Both the position numbers and the translations under genes were made by a program. Under the pieces are notes generated by a model, which saw only the letters and a program-made list of their open reading frames with translations, was not told where the DNA came from and ran no database searches. A DNA stretch of 8,349 bases from JBDTNK01 sp039933775 (GTDB lineage: Bacteria > Chloroflexota > Limnocylindria > QHBO01), in contig JBDTNK010000082.1 of the NCBI GenBank assembly GCA_039933775.1, forward strand, positions 1 to 8,349, in the 5' to 3' direction. This document shows positions 1 to 6,585 of this stretch, piece after piece. Position 1 is the stretch's first letter; every line of letters begins with the position of its first letter.

Positions 1-1
1 G

Positions 2-421
2 GCGATCTTCGCTGCGGACCCCGACCTGTGCTACGCCTCGACCCACCAGTCGCCGTTCTACCCGGGGACGGGCGATGCATCGGAGGGCACCATGCACAAC
101 GCGCCGCTGCCCGCGGGCAGCGATGACGCGGCGTTCCTGGCCGCATGGCAAGGGCGCCTCCTCCCGGCCATCGACGCGTTCCGCCCCGAGGCGATCCTCG
201 TGTCCGCGGGCTACGACGCGCACCGAGACGACCCGCTCGCCATGCTCGAGGTCACCGAGGACGGCTACCGGGCGCTTGCCGAATCGATCGGCCGCCTGAC
301 GGCGCGGATTGGGCTGCCGGGGATCGCGCTGACACTCGAGGGAGGCTACGACCTCGACGCGCTGCGCCACTCGGCGGCGGCCACGGTCGAGGGCCTGCTC
401 GCCGGGCTGGGTGGTGGCTGA
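2..421 (+). CDS. Histone deacetylase family protein, C-terminal part (5' truncated by window edge)
   Basis: The reading frame is open from base 2 to the TGA at 419-421, giving 139 residues of the C-terminal half of an arginase/deacetylase-fold amidohydrolase. These zinc enzymes remove acetyl groups from lysines, polyamines or related amides. Visible family landmarks are a THQSPFYPGTG stretch near residues 14-24, GTMHN (29-33) before PLPAGS, SAGYDAH (68-74) and LEGGYD (112-117). By homology D72 would be the third zinc ligand and Y116 the transition-state tyrosine. The other two zinc ligands and the catalytic His pair would lie upstream, outside the window. An ATG at 92 opens in the same frame but is internal, because the family signature begins before it. 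The PFYPGTG and LPAGS pattern resembles class II HDAC or acetylpolyamine-amidohydrolase-like proteins; the substrate cannot be told. The gene ends 31 bases before rapZ, whose promoter seems to lie in that gap. Confidence 0.9.
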   Translation, partial: AIFAADPDLCYASTHQSPFYPGTGDASEGTMHNAPLPAGSDDAAFLAAWQGRLLPAIDAFRPEAILVSAGYDAHRDDPLAMLEVTEDGYRALAESIGRLTARIGLPGIALTLEGGYDLDALRHSAAATVEGLLAGLGGG

Positions 422-430
422 CGGTATACT
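422..430 (+). promoter_or_regulatory. Putative -10 promoter element for the rapZ operon
   Basis: TATACT at 425-430 (one mismatch from TATAAT), in the context CGGTATACT, sits just after the stop of the deacetylase gene. A start site about 7 bases downstream (near 437) would give a leader of roughly 16 bases that still contains the ribosome binding site at 440-446. No convincing TTGACA-like -35 is seen at 16-18 bases upstream. The same nonamer recurs before secG. This is inferred from sequence only. Confidence 0.5.
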
Positions 431-452
431 CGGCGAACCAAGGGGAACCTGA

Positions 453-1418
453 GTGACACGAGCCACCCGAAGCGCCGGCGCTCGACGCGACGGCGAGCAC
501 GAGCACACTGAGCACGAGCACACGACGCCGGCGCCGCTGGCCACGCCGGCGATTTCGTCTGAGCATCTCATCGTCATCAGCGGCCTGTCGGGCGCGGGCA
601 AGAGCCAGGCGAGCAAGCAGCTCGAGGATCTCGGCTACTACTGCGTCGACAACCTGCCGCCCGAGCTCCTCGACGGGTTCCTGCGGCTGCTTGACGCCGA
701 GCCGGAGCGCTATCGGCGCGCAGCGCTCGTGCTCGACATCCGCGCCGGCGACCCCGCACCGGCCATCAGCCGCGCTCGTGCCAGCCTCGCGGACCGTGGC
801 CGCGCGGCGACGCTCCTCTTCCTGGAGGCGAGCGACTCCGCGCTCGTCAGCCGCTTCAGCGAGACGCGGCACCGGCATCCGCTGCAGGACGGCTCCGGGG
901 TGCAGGCTGGCATCGCCGAGGAGCGACGCCGGCTCGCTTCGACGCGCGAGCTTGCAGACGAGGTGATCGACACCAGCGGACTCTCCATCGGGCAGCTGCG
1001 AGAGCAGATCCTGGCCTTCGTGCCGCACGCCCAGCCATCGGGCGACCTGCGAATCGACATCCTGACCTTCGGCTTCAAGTTCGGCCTGCCGCTCGAGGCC
1101 GATCTCGTCTTCGACGTGCGCTTTCTGACCAACCCGTACTGGGTGCCGAACCTGAAGCCGCTCTCGGGGCTCGATGCATCGGTCCGCGACTACGTCTTGG
1201 GGCAGCCGTCGGCCGGCCGTTTCCTGGAGCTCGTGACCGAACTGCTCGACCTGACGCTGCCGGCCTACCGCGCGGAGGGCAAGTCACGGCTCACCGTCGC
1301 GCTCGGCTGCACCGGCGGCTACCACCGCTCGATCGCGCTCGCGGAGGAGCTGGCGCGGCGGCTGCGGGAGCATGACGAGACGGAGGTCGCCGTCTTTCAC
1401 CGCGAGCTGGACCGATGA
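453..1418 (+). CDS. rapZ: RapZ/YvcJ family nucleotide-binding protein (RNase adapter)
   Basis: This is a 321-residue P-loop protein of the RapZ/YvcJ family. In E. coli RapZ senses glucosamine-6-phosphate and guides RNase E to the small RNA GlmZ. In Gram-positives YvcJ binds and hydrolyses nucleotides and its target is less clear. The Walker A motif GLSGAGKS is at residues 44-51, followed by YYCVDNLPPELL (62-73), as is typical. The C-terminal domain carries DILTFGFKFGLP, NPYWVP and GCTGGYHRS, the last being the family's CTGGxHRS motif. The GTG start at 453 is chosen because AAGGGGA (440-446) is correctly spaced and no other ATG, GTG or TTG lies in frame before the P-loop. This leaves about 37 residues before the conserved core, longer than usual (relatives are about 285-295 residues), and this stretch includes an EHEHT repeat. 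The stop overlaps the yvcK start (ATGA). Confidence 0.93.
   Translation: MTRATRSAGARRDGEHEHTEHEHTTPAPLATPAISSEHLIVISGLSGAGKSQASKQLEDLGYYCVDNLPPELLDGFLRLLDAEPERYRRAALVLDIRAGDPAPAISRARASLADRGRAATLLFLEASDSALVSRFSETRHRHPLQDGSGVQAGIAEERRRLASTRELADEVIDTSGLSIGQLREQILAFVPHAQPSGDLRIDILTFGFKFGLPLEADLVFDVRFLTNPYWVPNLKPLSGLDASVRDYVLGQPSAGRFLELVTELLDLTLPAYRAEGKSRLTVALGCTGGYHRSIALAEELARRLREHDETEVAVFHRELDR
495..524 (+). repeat. Tandem repeat, 2 x 15 bp, coding for EHEHT twice
   Basis: Two adjacent 15-base units (495-509 and 510-524) differ only at the last base, GAGCACGAGCACAC followed by T or G. They are in frame in rapZ and encode EHEHTEHEHT at residues 15-24. The repeat lies in the N-terminal extension before the conserved P-loop domain, so it probably arose by slippage or duplication in a poorly constrained region. 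The cluster of four histidines and four glutamates could bind metal, but nothing here demonstrates that. Confidence 0.85.
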
Positions 1419-2731
1419 GACGTCTGCCGCGCTGGCTCTACCCGGGGATGCACCTCAAGCGCTGGCTGGTGCTCATCTTCGTGGGAGTCGCGGTGCTCGG
1501 CCTGGGTGGCGCCGTGTTCCTGGTCGACCTGTATCGCGGCCGCGAGCTGGACGAGGTGCCGATCGTGTACTGGGTCACCGGCGCCTGGCTCGATCGGCCG
1601 GCGCGCGCAGGGATCCTTGGCGGATTCGGCGTCATCGCCATGGCCATCGGCGTGTGGGGCCTCATGCGCAGCATCGTCTCGCCGTTCGTCACGCGCGGCG
1701 ACAGCGTGATGGAGGTGCTGTACACGAAGCGATATCTCGCCCGCGGCCCGCGCATCGTCGCGATCGGCGGCGGGACGGGCCTCTCAAACCTGCTGCGCGG
1801 CCTGAAGGCGTATTCGGCCAACATCACCGCGGTGGTCGCGGTCGCCGACGACGGCGGCAGCAGCGGGCGGCTGCGCAACCAGCTCGGCATCATCCCGCCG
1901 GGCGATATCCGCAACTGCATCGCCGCGCTGGCCGATGCCGAGCCGCTCATGACGCAGCTCATGCAGTACCGATTCCCCGCCGGATCGGGCCTGGACGACC
2001 ACGCCTTCGGCAACCTGTTCATCGCGGCCATGACCGCGGTGACCGGCGATTTCGAGGAGGCGGTGCGCGAGTCAAATCGCGTCCTCGCCGTGCGCGGCCA
2101 GGTGCTGCCCGCCACGAGCGTGCCGCTCAACCTGTCCGCGACGCTGCGCTCGGGGCGCCGGGTTCACGGCCAGGCGCTGCTTGGCTCCATCCACGAGCCC
2201 ATCGACGAGGTCACGATCGAGCCACGCGACGTGCGCGCCAATCCCGAGGCGCTCGAGCGCATTCTCGAGGCGGACATGATCGTGATGGGACCGGGCAGCC
2301 TCTTTTCCAGCGTGCTGCCGAACCTGCTGATCAGCGACATCCGCGACGCGGTGACCGCCGCCGCCGGAATGAAGGTCTACGTCTGCAATGTCGCGACACA
2401 GCCCGGCGAGACCGATTCCTTCTCAGCCTCCGAGCACCTGGAGATGCTCTTCGAGCACGTGGGCCCCGAGATCGCCGACTACGTGCTCATCAACCGCAAC
2501 TCGCGCGCGCGCCCGCCGCAGGACTGGCAGGGGCATCTCGTTGAGGTCGACGATCGACGCCTCGAGACGCTGCCGGCGGTGATCGTGGAGGAGGACCTCA
2601 TCGACGAGACGAACGCGCATCGCCACGATCCGGTCAAGCTGGCCGCCACGCTCATGCGGCTGCTGCAGGAGGACCAGGTCGATCGTCCCCGGCAGCGTCG
2701 GGTTCGTCGCCAGTCGGCACGAGCCAGCTGA
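1415..2731 (+). CDS. yvcK: YvcK/CofD-like gluconeogenesis factor with N-terminal membrane anchor
   Basis: This is a 438-residue member of the YvcK (MgfK, CuvA) branch of the CofD-like family. YvcK proteins bind UDP-N-acetylglucosamine, are needed for growth on gluconeogenic carbon sources, and influence cell-wall synthesis and shape. The CofD-like domain begins near residue 113 with IVAIGGGTGLSNLLRGLK (114-131), then VADDGGSSGRLR (143-154) and PPGDIRNC (161-168), followed by FGNLFIAAMT and GPGSLFSSVLPNLL. These are the nucleotide-sugar-binding signatures. Ahead of it are two hydrophobic helices, about residues 17-38 and 66-86, so the enzyme-like domain is probably tethered to the cytoplasmic side of the membrane. 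The B. subtilis homologue, about 317 residues, lacks this anchor. The start at 1415 overlaps the rapZ stop (ATGA), implying translational coupling. An in-frame ATG at 1448 is a weaker alternative that would still keep both helices. Confidence 0.93.
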   Translation: MRRLPRWLYPGMHLKRWLVLIFVGVAVLGLGGAVFLVDLYRGRELDEVPIVYWVTGAWLDRPARAGILGGFGVIAMAIGVWGLMRSIVSPFVTRGDSVMEVLYTKRYLARGPRIVAIGGGTGLSNLLRGLKAYSANITAVVAVADDGGSSGRLRNQLGIIPPGDIRNCIAALADAEPLMTQLMQYRFPAGSGLDDHAFGNLFIAAMTAVTGDFEEAVRESNRVLAVRGQVLPATSVPLNLSATLRSGRRVHGQALLGSIHEPIDEVTIEPRDVRANPEALERILEADMIVMGPGSLFSSVLPNLLISDIRDAVTAAAGMKVYVCNVATQPGETDSFSASEHLEMLFEHVGPEIADYVLINRNSRARPPQDWQGHLVEVDDRRLETLPAVIVEEDLIDETNAHRHDPVKLAATLMRLLQEDQVDRPRQRRVRRQSARAS

Positions 2732-2734
2732 TCC

Positions 2735-3595
2735 ATGCTCGTCGCCAGCGAGGTGAAGGGCGAGCTCGCCCGCATCCACCCTGCCCGCGCCTGCTGCCGC
2801 CGCGCGGAGCTTGCCGGCCTGCTGCACCGTGACGAGGCGGCGGACGGCGAGCTGCGGACGCTCGATTACGCGACCGCCCGCGTCGCCGTCCAGCTCGCCA
2901 CCTCGCTCGGCGTCCCGGTCAGCGACCCGCCGCGCGGGGCCGCCTCACCGTTGCGCGGCCGTCATCACCTGCGCGTGCGCCTGGACCGAGGCGCCATCAG
3001 CGGCTGGTCCTGGGCCGACGCCCAGCCGCACGACCGGCGCGCTTTCATTCGCGGGGCGCTGCTCGGCGCCGCATCGCTCTCGCTCGGCCGCTCGGGTCCA
3101 CACGTCGAGTGGGTCTACGCCAGTCCCCGTCGCGCCGCCGAGCTGCGCCGCCGTCTGGCCGACTGCGAGATCAACGCAGCGGTCTCAGAGCGACGGGCGC
3201 GCACGGTGGTCTACGTCAAGGGCCAGGAGGAGGTGGCGACGCTGCTGCGCCTGACCGGGGCGAATCGGGCGCTGCTTGATTTCGAGACGGGGCGCGTGGG
3301 GCGTGACGTGCGCAACCGCCTGAATCGGCTGCTCAACGCCGAGGGCGCCAACCTGGATCGCACGGTCCTCGCCGCGGATCGCCAGCTGCGCGCCATCGGT
3401 GCGCTCAAAGAGACGGGACGCCTGGATCGGTTGTCGGGCGGCCTGCGCGAGGCCGCGCTCCAGCGACGCGCACGCCCCGACGCGGATCTCGATACGCTTG
3501 CCGCGGCGCTGGGCATCAGCCGCTCGGCGACGAACCACCGGCTCCGGCGCCTCGTCGAGCTCGCCAATGAGCTCACCGACAGCTCGGCCGCCTGA
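2735..3595 (+). CDS. whiA: WhiA family DNA-binding regulator
   Basis: This 286-residue protein matches WhiA, a regulator that combines a degenerate LAGLIDADG homing-endonuclease fold with a C-terminal helix-turn-helix. It drives sporulation septation genes in Streptomyces and affects division and chromosome segregation in Bacillus. The N-terminal part starts with SEVKGELARI (5-14) and CRRAELAGLL (21-30). RRAFIRGALLGAASLS (101-116) is the LAGLIDADG-like helix. VKGQEEVATLLRLTGANRALLDFE (161-184), in three parts, is followed by RNRLNRLLNAEGANLDRT (193-210), the most conserved WhiA stretch. LDTLAAALGISRSATNHRL (252-270) is the HTH recognition region. At 286 residues it is slightly shorter than the usual 305-330. 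It begins 3 bases after yvcK with no clear Shine-Dalgarno site, so coupling is likely. It completes the rapZ-yvcK-whiA block found across Gram-positives. Confidence 0.93.
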   Translation: MLVASEVKGELARIHPARACCRRAELAGLLHRDEAADGELRTLDYATARVAVQLATSLGVPVSDPPRGAASPLRGRHHLRVRLDRGAISGWSWADAQPHDRRAFIRGALLGAASLSLGRSGPHVEWVYASPRRAAELRRRLADCEINAAVSERRARTVVYVKGQEEVATLLRLTGANRALLDFETGRVGRDVRNRLNRLLNAEGANLDRTVLAADRQLRAIGALKETGRLDRLSGGLREAALQRRARPDADLDTLAAALGISRSATNHRLRRLVELANELTDSSAA

Positions 3596-3617
3596 CCGGT
3601 CCCGCCAGCAGCATGTC

Positions 3618-3626
3618 AGAGGAGGG
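3618..3626 (+). promoter_or_regulatory. Strong ribosome binding site that fixes the tpiA start
   Basis: AGAGGAGGG at 3618-3626 contains a full AGGAGG core (3620-3625) with a 5-base spacer to the ATG at 3631. An upstream in-frame ATG at 3613 would place this site inside the coding region and has no such site of its own. It is the best Shine-Dalgarno sequence in the window, in contrast to the weak or coupled starts of the neighbouring genes. Confidence 0.85.
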
Positions 3627-3630
3627 CCCG

Positions 3631-4397
<767 letters not shown>

Positions 4398-4401
<4 letters not shown>

Positions 4402-5942
4402 GCGAGGCGGCCGCCCCGCGGCCGGTCGTCCTGTGCGTGCTCGATGGCTTCGGGCTCAACGACGACCCGATGCGCAACGCGCTGCTGGCCGCGAAGATGC
4501 CGGTCTGGCGCGAGCTTACCGATCGCTGGCCGACCGCGCGGCTGGAGGCATCGGGCACCGCGGTCGGATTGCCGCCGGGGCAGATGGGCAACAGCGAGGT
4601 CGGTCACCTCAACCTGGGATCTGGCATCACGGTGCTGCAGGACCTGCCGCGCATCAATGCAGCCATCGCGGACGGCTCGTTCTTCTCCAACCAGGCGCTC
4701 GAAGCCGCGTGCCGCCGCGCAGTGGCGCGGGGCGGCCGGCTGCACCTGTTGGGGCTCATCGGTCCTGGCGGAATCCATGCCGTCGACGGGCACATCCTGG
4801 CCATGATCGAGCTTGCCCGCAGGTCAGGCCTGCCGCCTGATCGCGTCCTGCTGCACGCCTTCACCGACGGCCGCGACACGGCGCCGCGCTCCGCCGACGG
4901 CTACCTCGCCGGGCTGCTGGCGAAGGCCGCGGGTGCGGTCACGCTGGCGACCATCACGGGCCGCTACTGGGCCATGGATCGCGACGCGCGCTGGGACCGG
5001 ACCAAGCGTGCGTACGACGCGATCGCGCACGGCCGTGGAGCGCATGCGGCGAGCGGCGCGGCGGCGATCGAAGCGGCCTATGCCGCCGGCGTCTCCGACG
5101 AGTTCATCGAGCCGACCGTCGTGGCGGGCGGCCACCGCGTCGAGCAAGGAGACACGCTCATCCATCTCAACTTCCGCGCCGATCGGGCGCGGCAGCTGAC
5201 CCGGGCGCTCGCGCTGCAGCACTTCGACGCCTTCGACCGCGGCGACGCGCCGACGGGACTGGAGGTGACGACGCTGACCGCCTACCAGGATCACGACGAG
5301 CTGCCGGTGGCTGTCGCCTTTTCGCCCGTCGTGGTCGACTCGCTGGCCGAGCATCTCTCGCGCCTGGGCCTGCGTCAGCTGCACGTGGCGGAGACTGAGA
5401 AGTACGCGCACGTCACCTACTTCTTCAACGGCGGCGTGGAGGAGCCGATGCCCGGGGAGGACCGCATCCTGGTGCCGTCGAACCGCGAGGTGGCGACGTA
5501 CGACGAGGCGCCACAGATGCGCGCGCCCCAGATCACCGAGCGGCTCGTGGCGGCGATCGAGTCGGCGGTCTATGACTTCATCGTGGTCAACTACGCGAAC
5601 CCCGACATGGTAGGGCACACCGGCATCTGGGATGCCGCCATCGCCGCCGCGGAGGTGATCGACGGCTGCCTGGGCGGCGTGGCGCACGCGACGCTCGCCG
5701 CGCACGGCGCGCTGCTCATCACCGGCGACCACGGCAACATCGAGGAGATGCGCGACGCGTCGGGCGCGCCGCAGACGAAGCACACCACCAGCCCAGTGCC
5801 CCTCGTCCTCGTCGGTCACGGCTTCGCCGGCCGCCATCTCCTCGACGGCCGCCTGGCCGACGTGGCGCCCACGATCTGCGACGTGATGGGCATCGAGCAG
5901 GGGCCAAAGATGACCGGCAGCGACCTGCTCGCGGCGCCCTGA
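4398..5942 (+). CDS. gpmI: 2,3-bisphosphoglycerate-independent phosphoglycerate mutase
   Basis: This 514-residue Mn-dependent enzyme interconverts 3- and 2-phosphoglycerate by way of a phosphoserine intermediate and belongs to the alkaline phosphatase superfamily. LDGFG (15-19) supplies the metal ligand D16, and MGNSEVGHLNLGSG (63-76) carries the catalytic serine S66. FTDGRDT (155-161), GRYWAMDRD (188-196), FRADRARQL (259-267) and ETEKYAH (332-338, with K335) bind substrate. The two metal sites are completed by NYANPDMVGH (398-407; D403, H407), TGDHGN (442-447; D444, H445) and TKHTTSP (460-466; H462). The length is the family norm of about 510. The start is the ATG overlapping the tpiA stop; the frame is open back to 4146, but that extension is out-of-frame tpiA sequence. 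One deviation is LIGPGGIHAVDGH (120-132), where SDGGVHSH is usual; the substrate His (H127) is kept. Confidence 0.96.
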
Positions 5943-5951
5943 CCGCGCAGC

Positions 5952-5960
5952 CGGTATACT
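5952..5960 (+). promoter_or_regulatory. Putative -10 element giving a near-leaderless secG transcript
   Basis: CGGTATACT at 5952-5960, with TATACT at 5955-5960, lies 10 bases before the secG ATG. Transcription starting about 7 bases downstream would begin near 5967, only about 4 bases before the ATG. No Shine-Dalgarno sequence is visible in the remaining bases, and no good -35 hexamer is seen. The same nonamer stands before rapZ. Read-through from gpmI is also possible because no terminator is visible between the genes. Confidence 0.5.
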
Positions 5961-5970
5961 CCGACCCGCC

Positions 5971-6192
5971 ATGCAGCCACTCGTCATCGCCCAGATGATC
6001 CTCGCCGTCGCGCTCTCGGCCGCCATCCTGCTCCAGCAGCGGGGGACCGGCCTGGGTGGTGCGTTCGGTGGCGAGGTGACCGCGTACCGCAGCCGTCGTG
6101 GGATCGAGCGCACGCTCTTCCGCCTGACCGTCGCCCTGGCGGTCCTGTTCGTCGCCTTCTCGCTCCTCAACCTCCTGGCGCCCGCCGCATAG
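5971..6192 (+). CDS. secG: Preprotein translocase subunit SecG
   Basis: This small 73-residue membrane protein is SecG, the accessory subunit of the SecYEG channel that helps SecA-driven export across the cytoplasmic membrane. It has two hydrophobic helices, about residues 3-21 and 49-70. They flank the conserved cytoplasmic loop with LLQQRGTGLGGAFGG (20-34), followed by YRSRRGIERTLFRLT, which is typical of SecG. The length is normal for the family. The start at 5971 is the first in-frame ATG. An ATG at 5995 would cut away part of helix 1 and is not preferred. There is no Shine-Dalgarno sequence, and the upstream -10 element suggests a leaderless or nearly leaderless message. secG next to glycolytic genes is a familiar Gram-positive arrangement. 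Confidence 0.93.
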   Translation: MQPLVIAQMILAVALSAAILLQQRGTGLGGAFGGEVTAYRSRRGIERTLFRLTVALAVLFVAFSLLNLLAPAA

Positions 6193-6207
6193 CGCCCGCG
6201 GAGCCTG

Positions 6208-6216
6208 TGCTATCAT
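6208..6216 (+). promoter_or_regulatory. Putative extended -10 promoter for the tRNA-Leu pair
   Basis: TGCTATCAT at 6208-6216 is an extended -10 (TGn followed by TATCAT, two mismatches from TATAAT). It begins 15 bases after the secG stop. A start near 6223 gives a leader of about 32 bases to the first tRNA-Leu. No good -35 is found, as is common with extended -10 promoters. The leader includes the 8-base palindrome GGAGCTCC at 6232-6239, of unknown meaning. A very similar nonamer, TGCTACCAT, stands before lemA. Confidence 0.55.
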
Positions 6217-6254
6217 CGGGCCCGCCGTTCGGGAGCTCCGGGTTTCCGATGCGC

Positions 6255-6342
6255 GCCGAGGTGGCGGAATAGGCAGACGCGCTAGGTTCAGGACCTAGTG
6301 ACCATTACGGTCGTGTGGGTTCAAGTCCCTCCCTCGGTACCA
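6255..6342 (+). tRNA. tRNA-Leu (anticodon CAG)
   Basis: This is a class II tRNA of 88 bases including an encoded CCA. The acceptor stem is GCCGAGG (6255-6261) with CCTCGGT (6332-6338), closing with a G-U pair at 1-72, and the discriminator is A6339. The D-stem is GCG/CGC. The anticodon stem CTAGG/CCTAG encloses the loop TTCAGGA, with anticodon CAG at 6289-6291, reading CTG. The long variable arm has a GACC/GGTC stem (6300-6303 with 6309-6312), as expected for leucine. The T-loop is TTCAAGT; its stem GTGGG/CCCTC contains a T-T mismatch (6316 with 6330). The G after the anticodon suits m1G37. All the expected features are otherwise present. Confidence 0.95.
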
Positions 6343-6347
6343 CACCT

Positions 6348-6432
6348 GCCCAGGTGGCGGAATTGGTATACGCGTACGTTTGAGGGGCGTATGAGGCAAC
6401 TCATCCGGGTTCAAGTCCCGGCCTGGGCACCA
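6348..6432 (+). tRNA. tRNA-Leu (anticodon GAG)
   Basis: This is a class II tRNA of 85 bases with an encoded CCA. The acceptor stem GCCCAGG (6348-6354) pairs perfectly with CCTGGGC (6422-6428). The anticodon stem is TACGT/GCGTA with one wobble, and the loop TTGAGGG puts anticodon GAG at 6382-6384, reading CTC and CTT. The variable arm TGAGGCAACTCAT (6392-6404) folds as a TGAG/CTCA stem. The T-stem CCGGG/CCCGG is perfect. It begins 5 bases after the tRNA-Leu (CAG), so the two are almost certainly processed from one transcript. Confidence 0.96.
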
Positions 6433-6455
6433 CCTTCCACCTGACAGGACCGATG

Positions 6456-6481
6456 ACGCCGCTCGCACCAGCGAGCGGCGT
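6456..6481 (+). terminator. Perfect 11-bp hairpin after the tRNA-Leu pair, likely terminator
   Basis: ACGCCGCTCGC (6456-6466) and GCGAGCGGCGT (6471-6481) are exact reverse complements around the 4-base loop ACCA. The stem is very GC-rich. It stands 24 bases after the second tRNA-Leu and 21 bases before tRNA-Val, a natural place for intrinsic termination. Only two T residues directly follow (6481-6482), so the T-tract is poor and termination may be incomplete or depend on the stem alone. Read-through could feed tRNA-Val, for which I see no strong promoter. Confidence 0.6.
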
Positions 6482-6501
6482 TCGCGTGTAGGCTTTCCGC
6501 C

Positions 6502-6578
6502 GGGCGGTTAGCTCAGCTGGTCAGAGCGTCTCGTTTACACCGAGAAGGTCGGGGGTTCGAGCCCCTCACCGCCCACCA
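6502..6578 (+). tRNA. tRNA-Val (anticodon TAC)
   Basis: This is a 77-base class I tRNA with an encoded CCA. The acceptor stem GGGCGGT (6502-6508) pairs with ACCGCCC (6568-6574), with discriminator A. The D-arm is GCTC-AGCTGGTCA-GAGC. The anticodon stem TCTCG/CGAGA holds the loop TTTACAC, with anticodon TAC at 6536-6538 for GTA and, by wobble, other valine codons. The variable loop is AGGTC, and the T-arm is GGGGG-TTCGAGC-CCCTC with one G-U pair. It lies between the hairpin and the lemA promoter. A poor TAGGCT at 6489-6494 is the only upstream -10 candidate. Confidence 0.96.
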
Positions 6579-6585
6579 AGCCCCC

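Noticed and set aside
252..1028. Minus-strand frame of 258 codons opposite the deacetylase gene and rapZ
   Set aside because: Arg- and Ala-rich shadow of two recognised genes, crossing their promoter gap; no domain seen.
1372..2544. Plus-strand frame of 390 codons overlapping yvcK
   Set aside because: Arg-rich out-of-frame translation of yvcK, with no motifs and no conserved start.
3613..3630. Earlier ATG start for tpiA at 3613
   Set aside because: It lacks its own ribosome binding site and would swallow the strong AGGAGG that is well placed for the ATG at 3631.
4824..6170. Long open frame of 448 codons on the minus strand, antisense to gpmI and secG
   Set aside because: Long antisense frames are expected in GC-rich coding DNA. 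The translation is rich in Arg, His and Val with no recognisable motif, and it covers two certain genes.
6232..6239. GGAGCTCC palindrome in the tRNA-Leu leader as an operator, with a related GAGCTCCG before lemA
   Set aside because: Only 8 bases in GC-rich DNA, and the lemA copy lacks the symmetry; chance cannot be excluded.
6489..6494. TAGGCT as a -10 for tRNA-Val
   Set aside because: Poor match, no -35, and it would put the start at the first base of the tRNA; too weak to list as a feature.
6255..6578. tRNA cluster as an integration site for a mobile element
   Set aside because: No integrase, no duplicated tRNA 3' end and no change in composition; the flanking genes are ordinary housekeeping genes.
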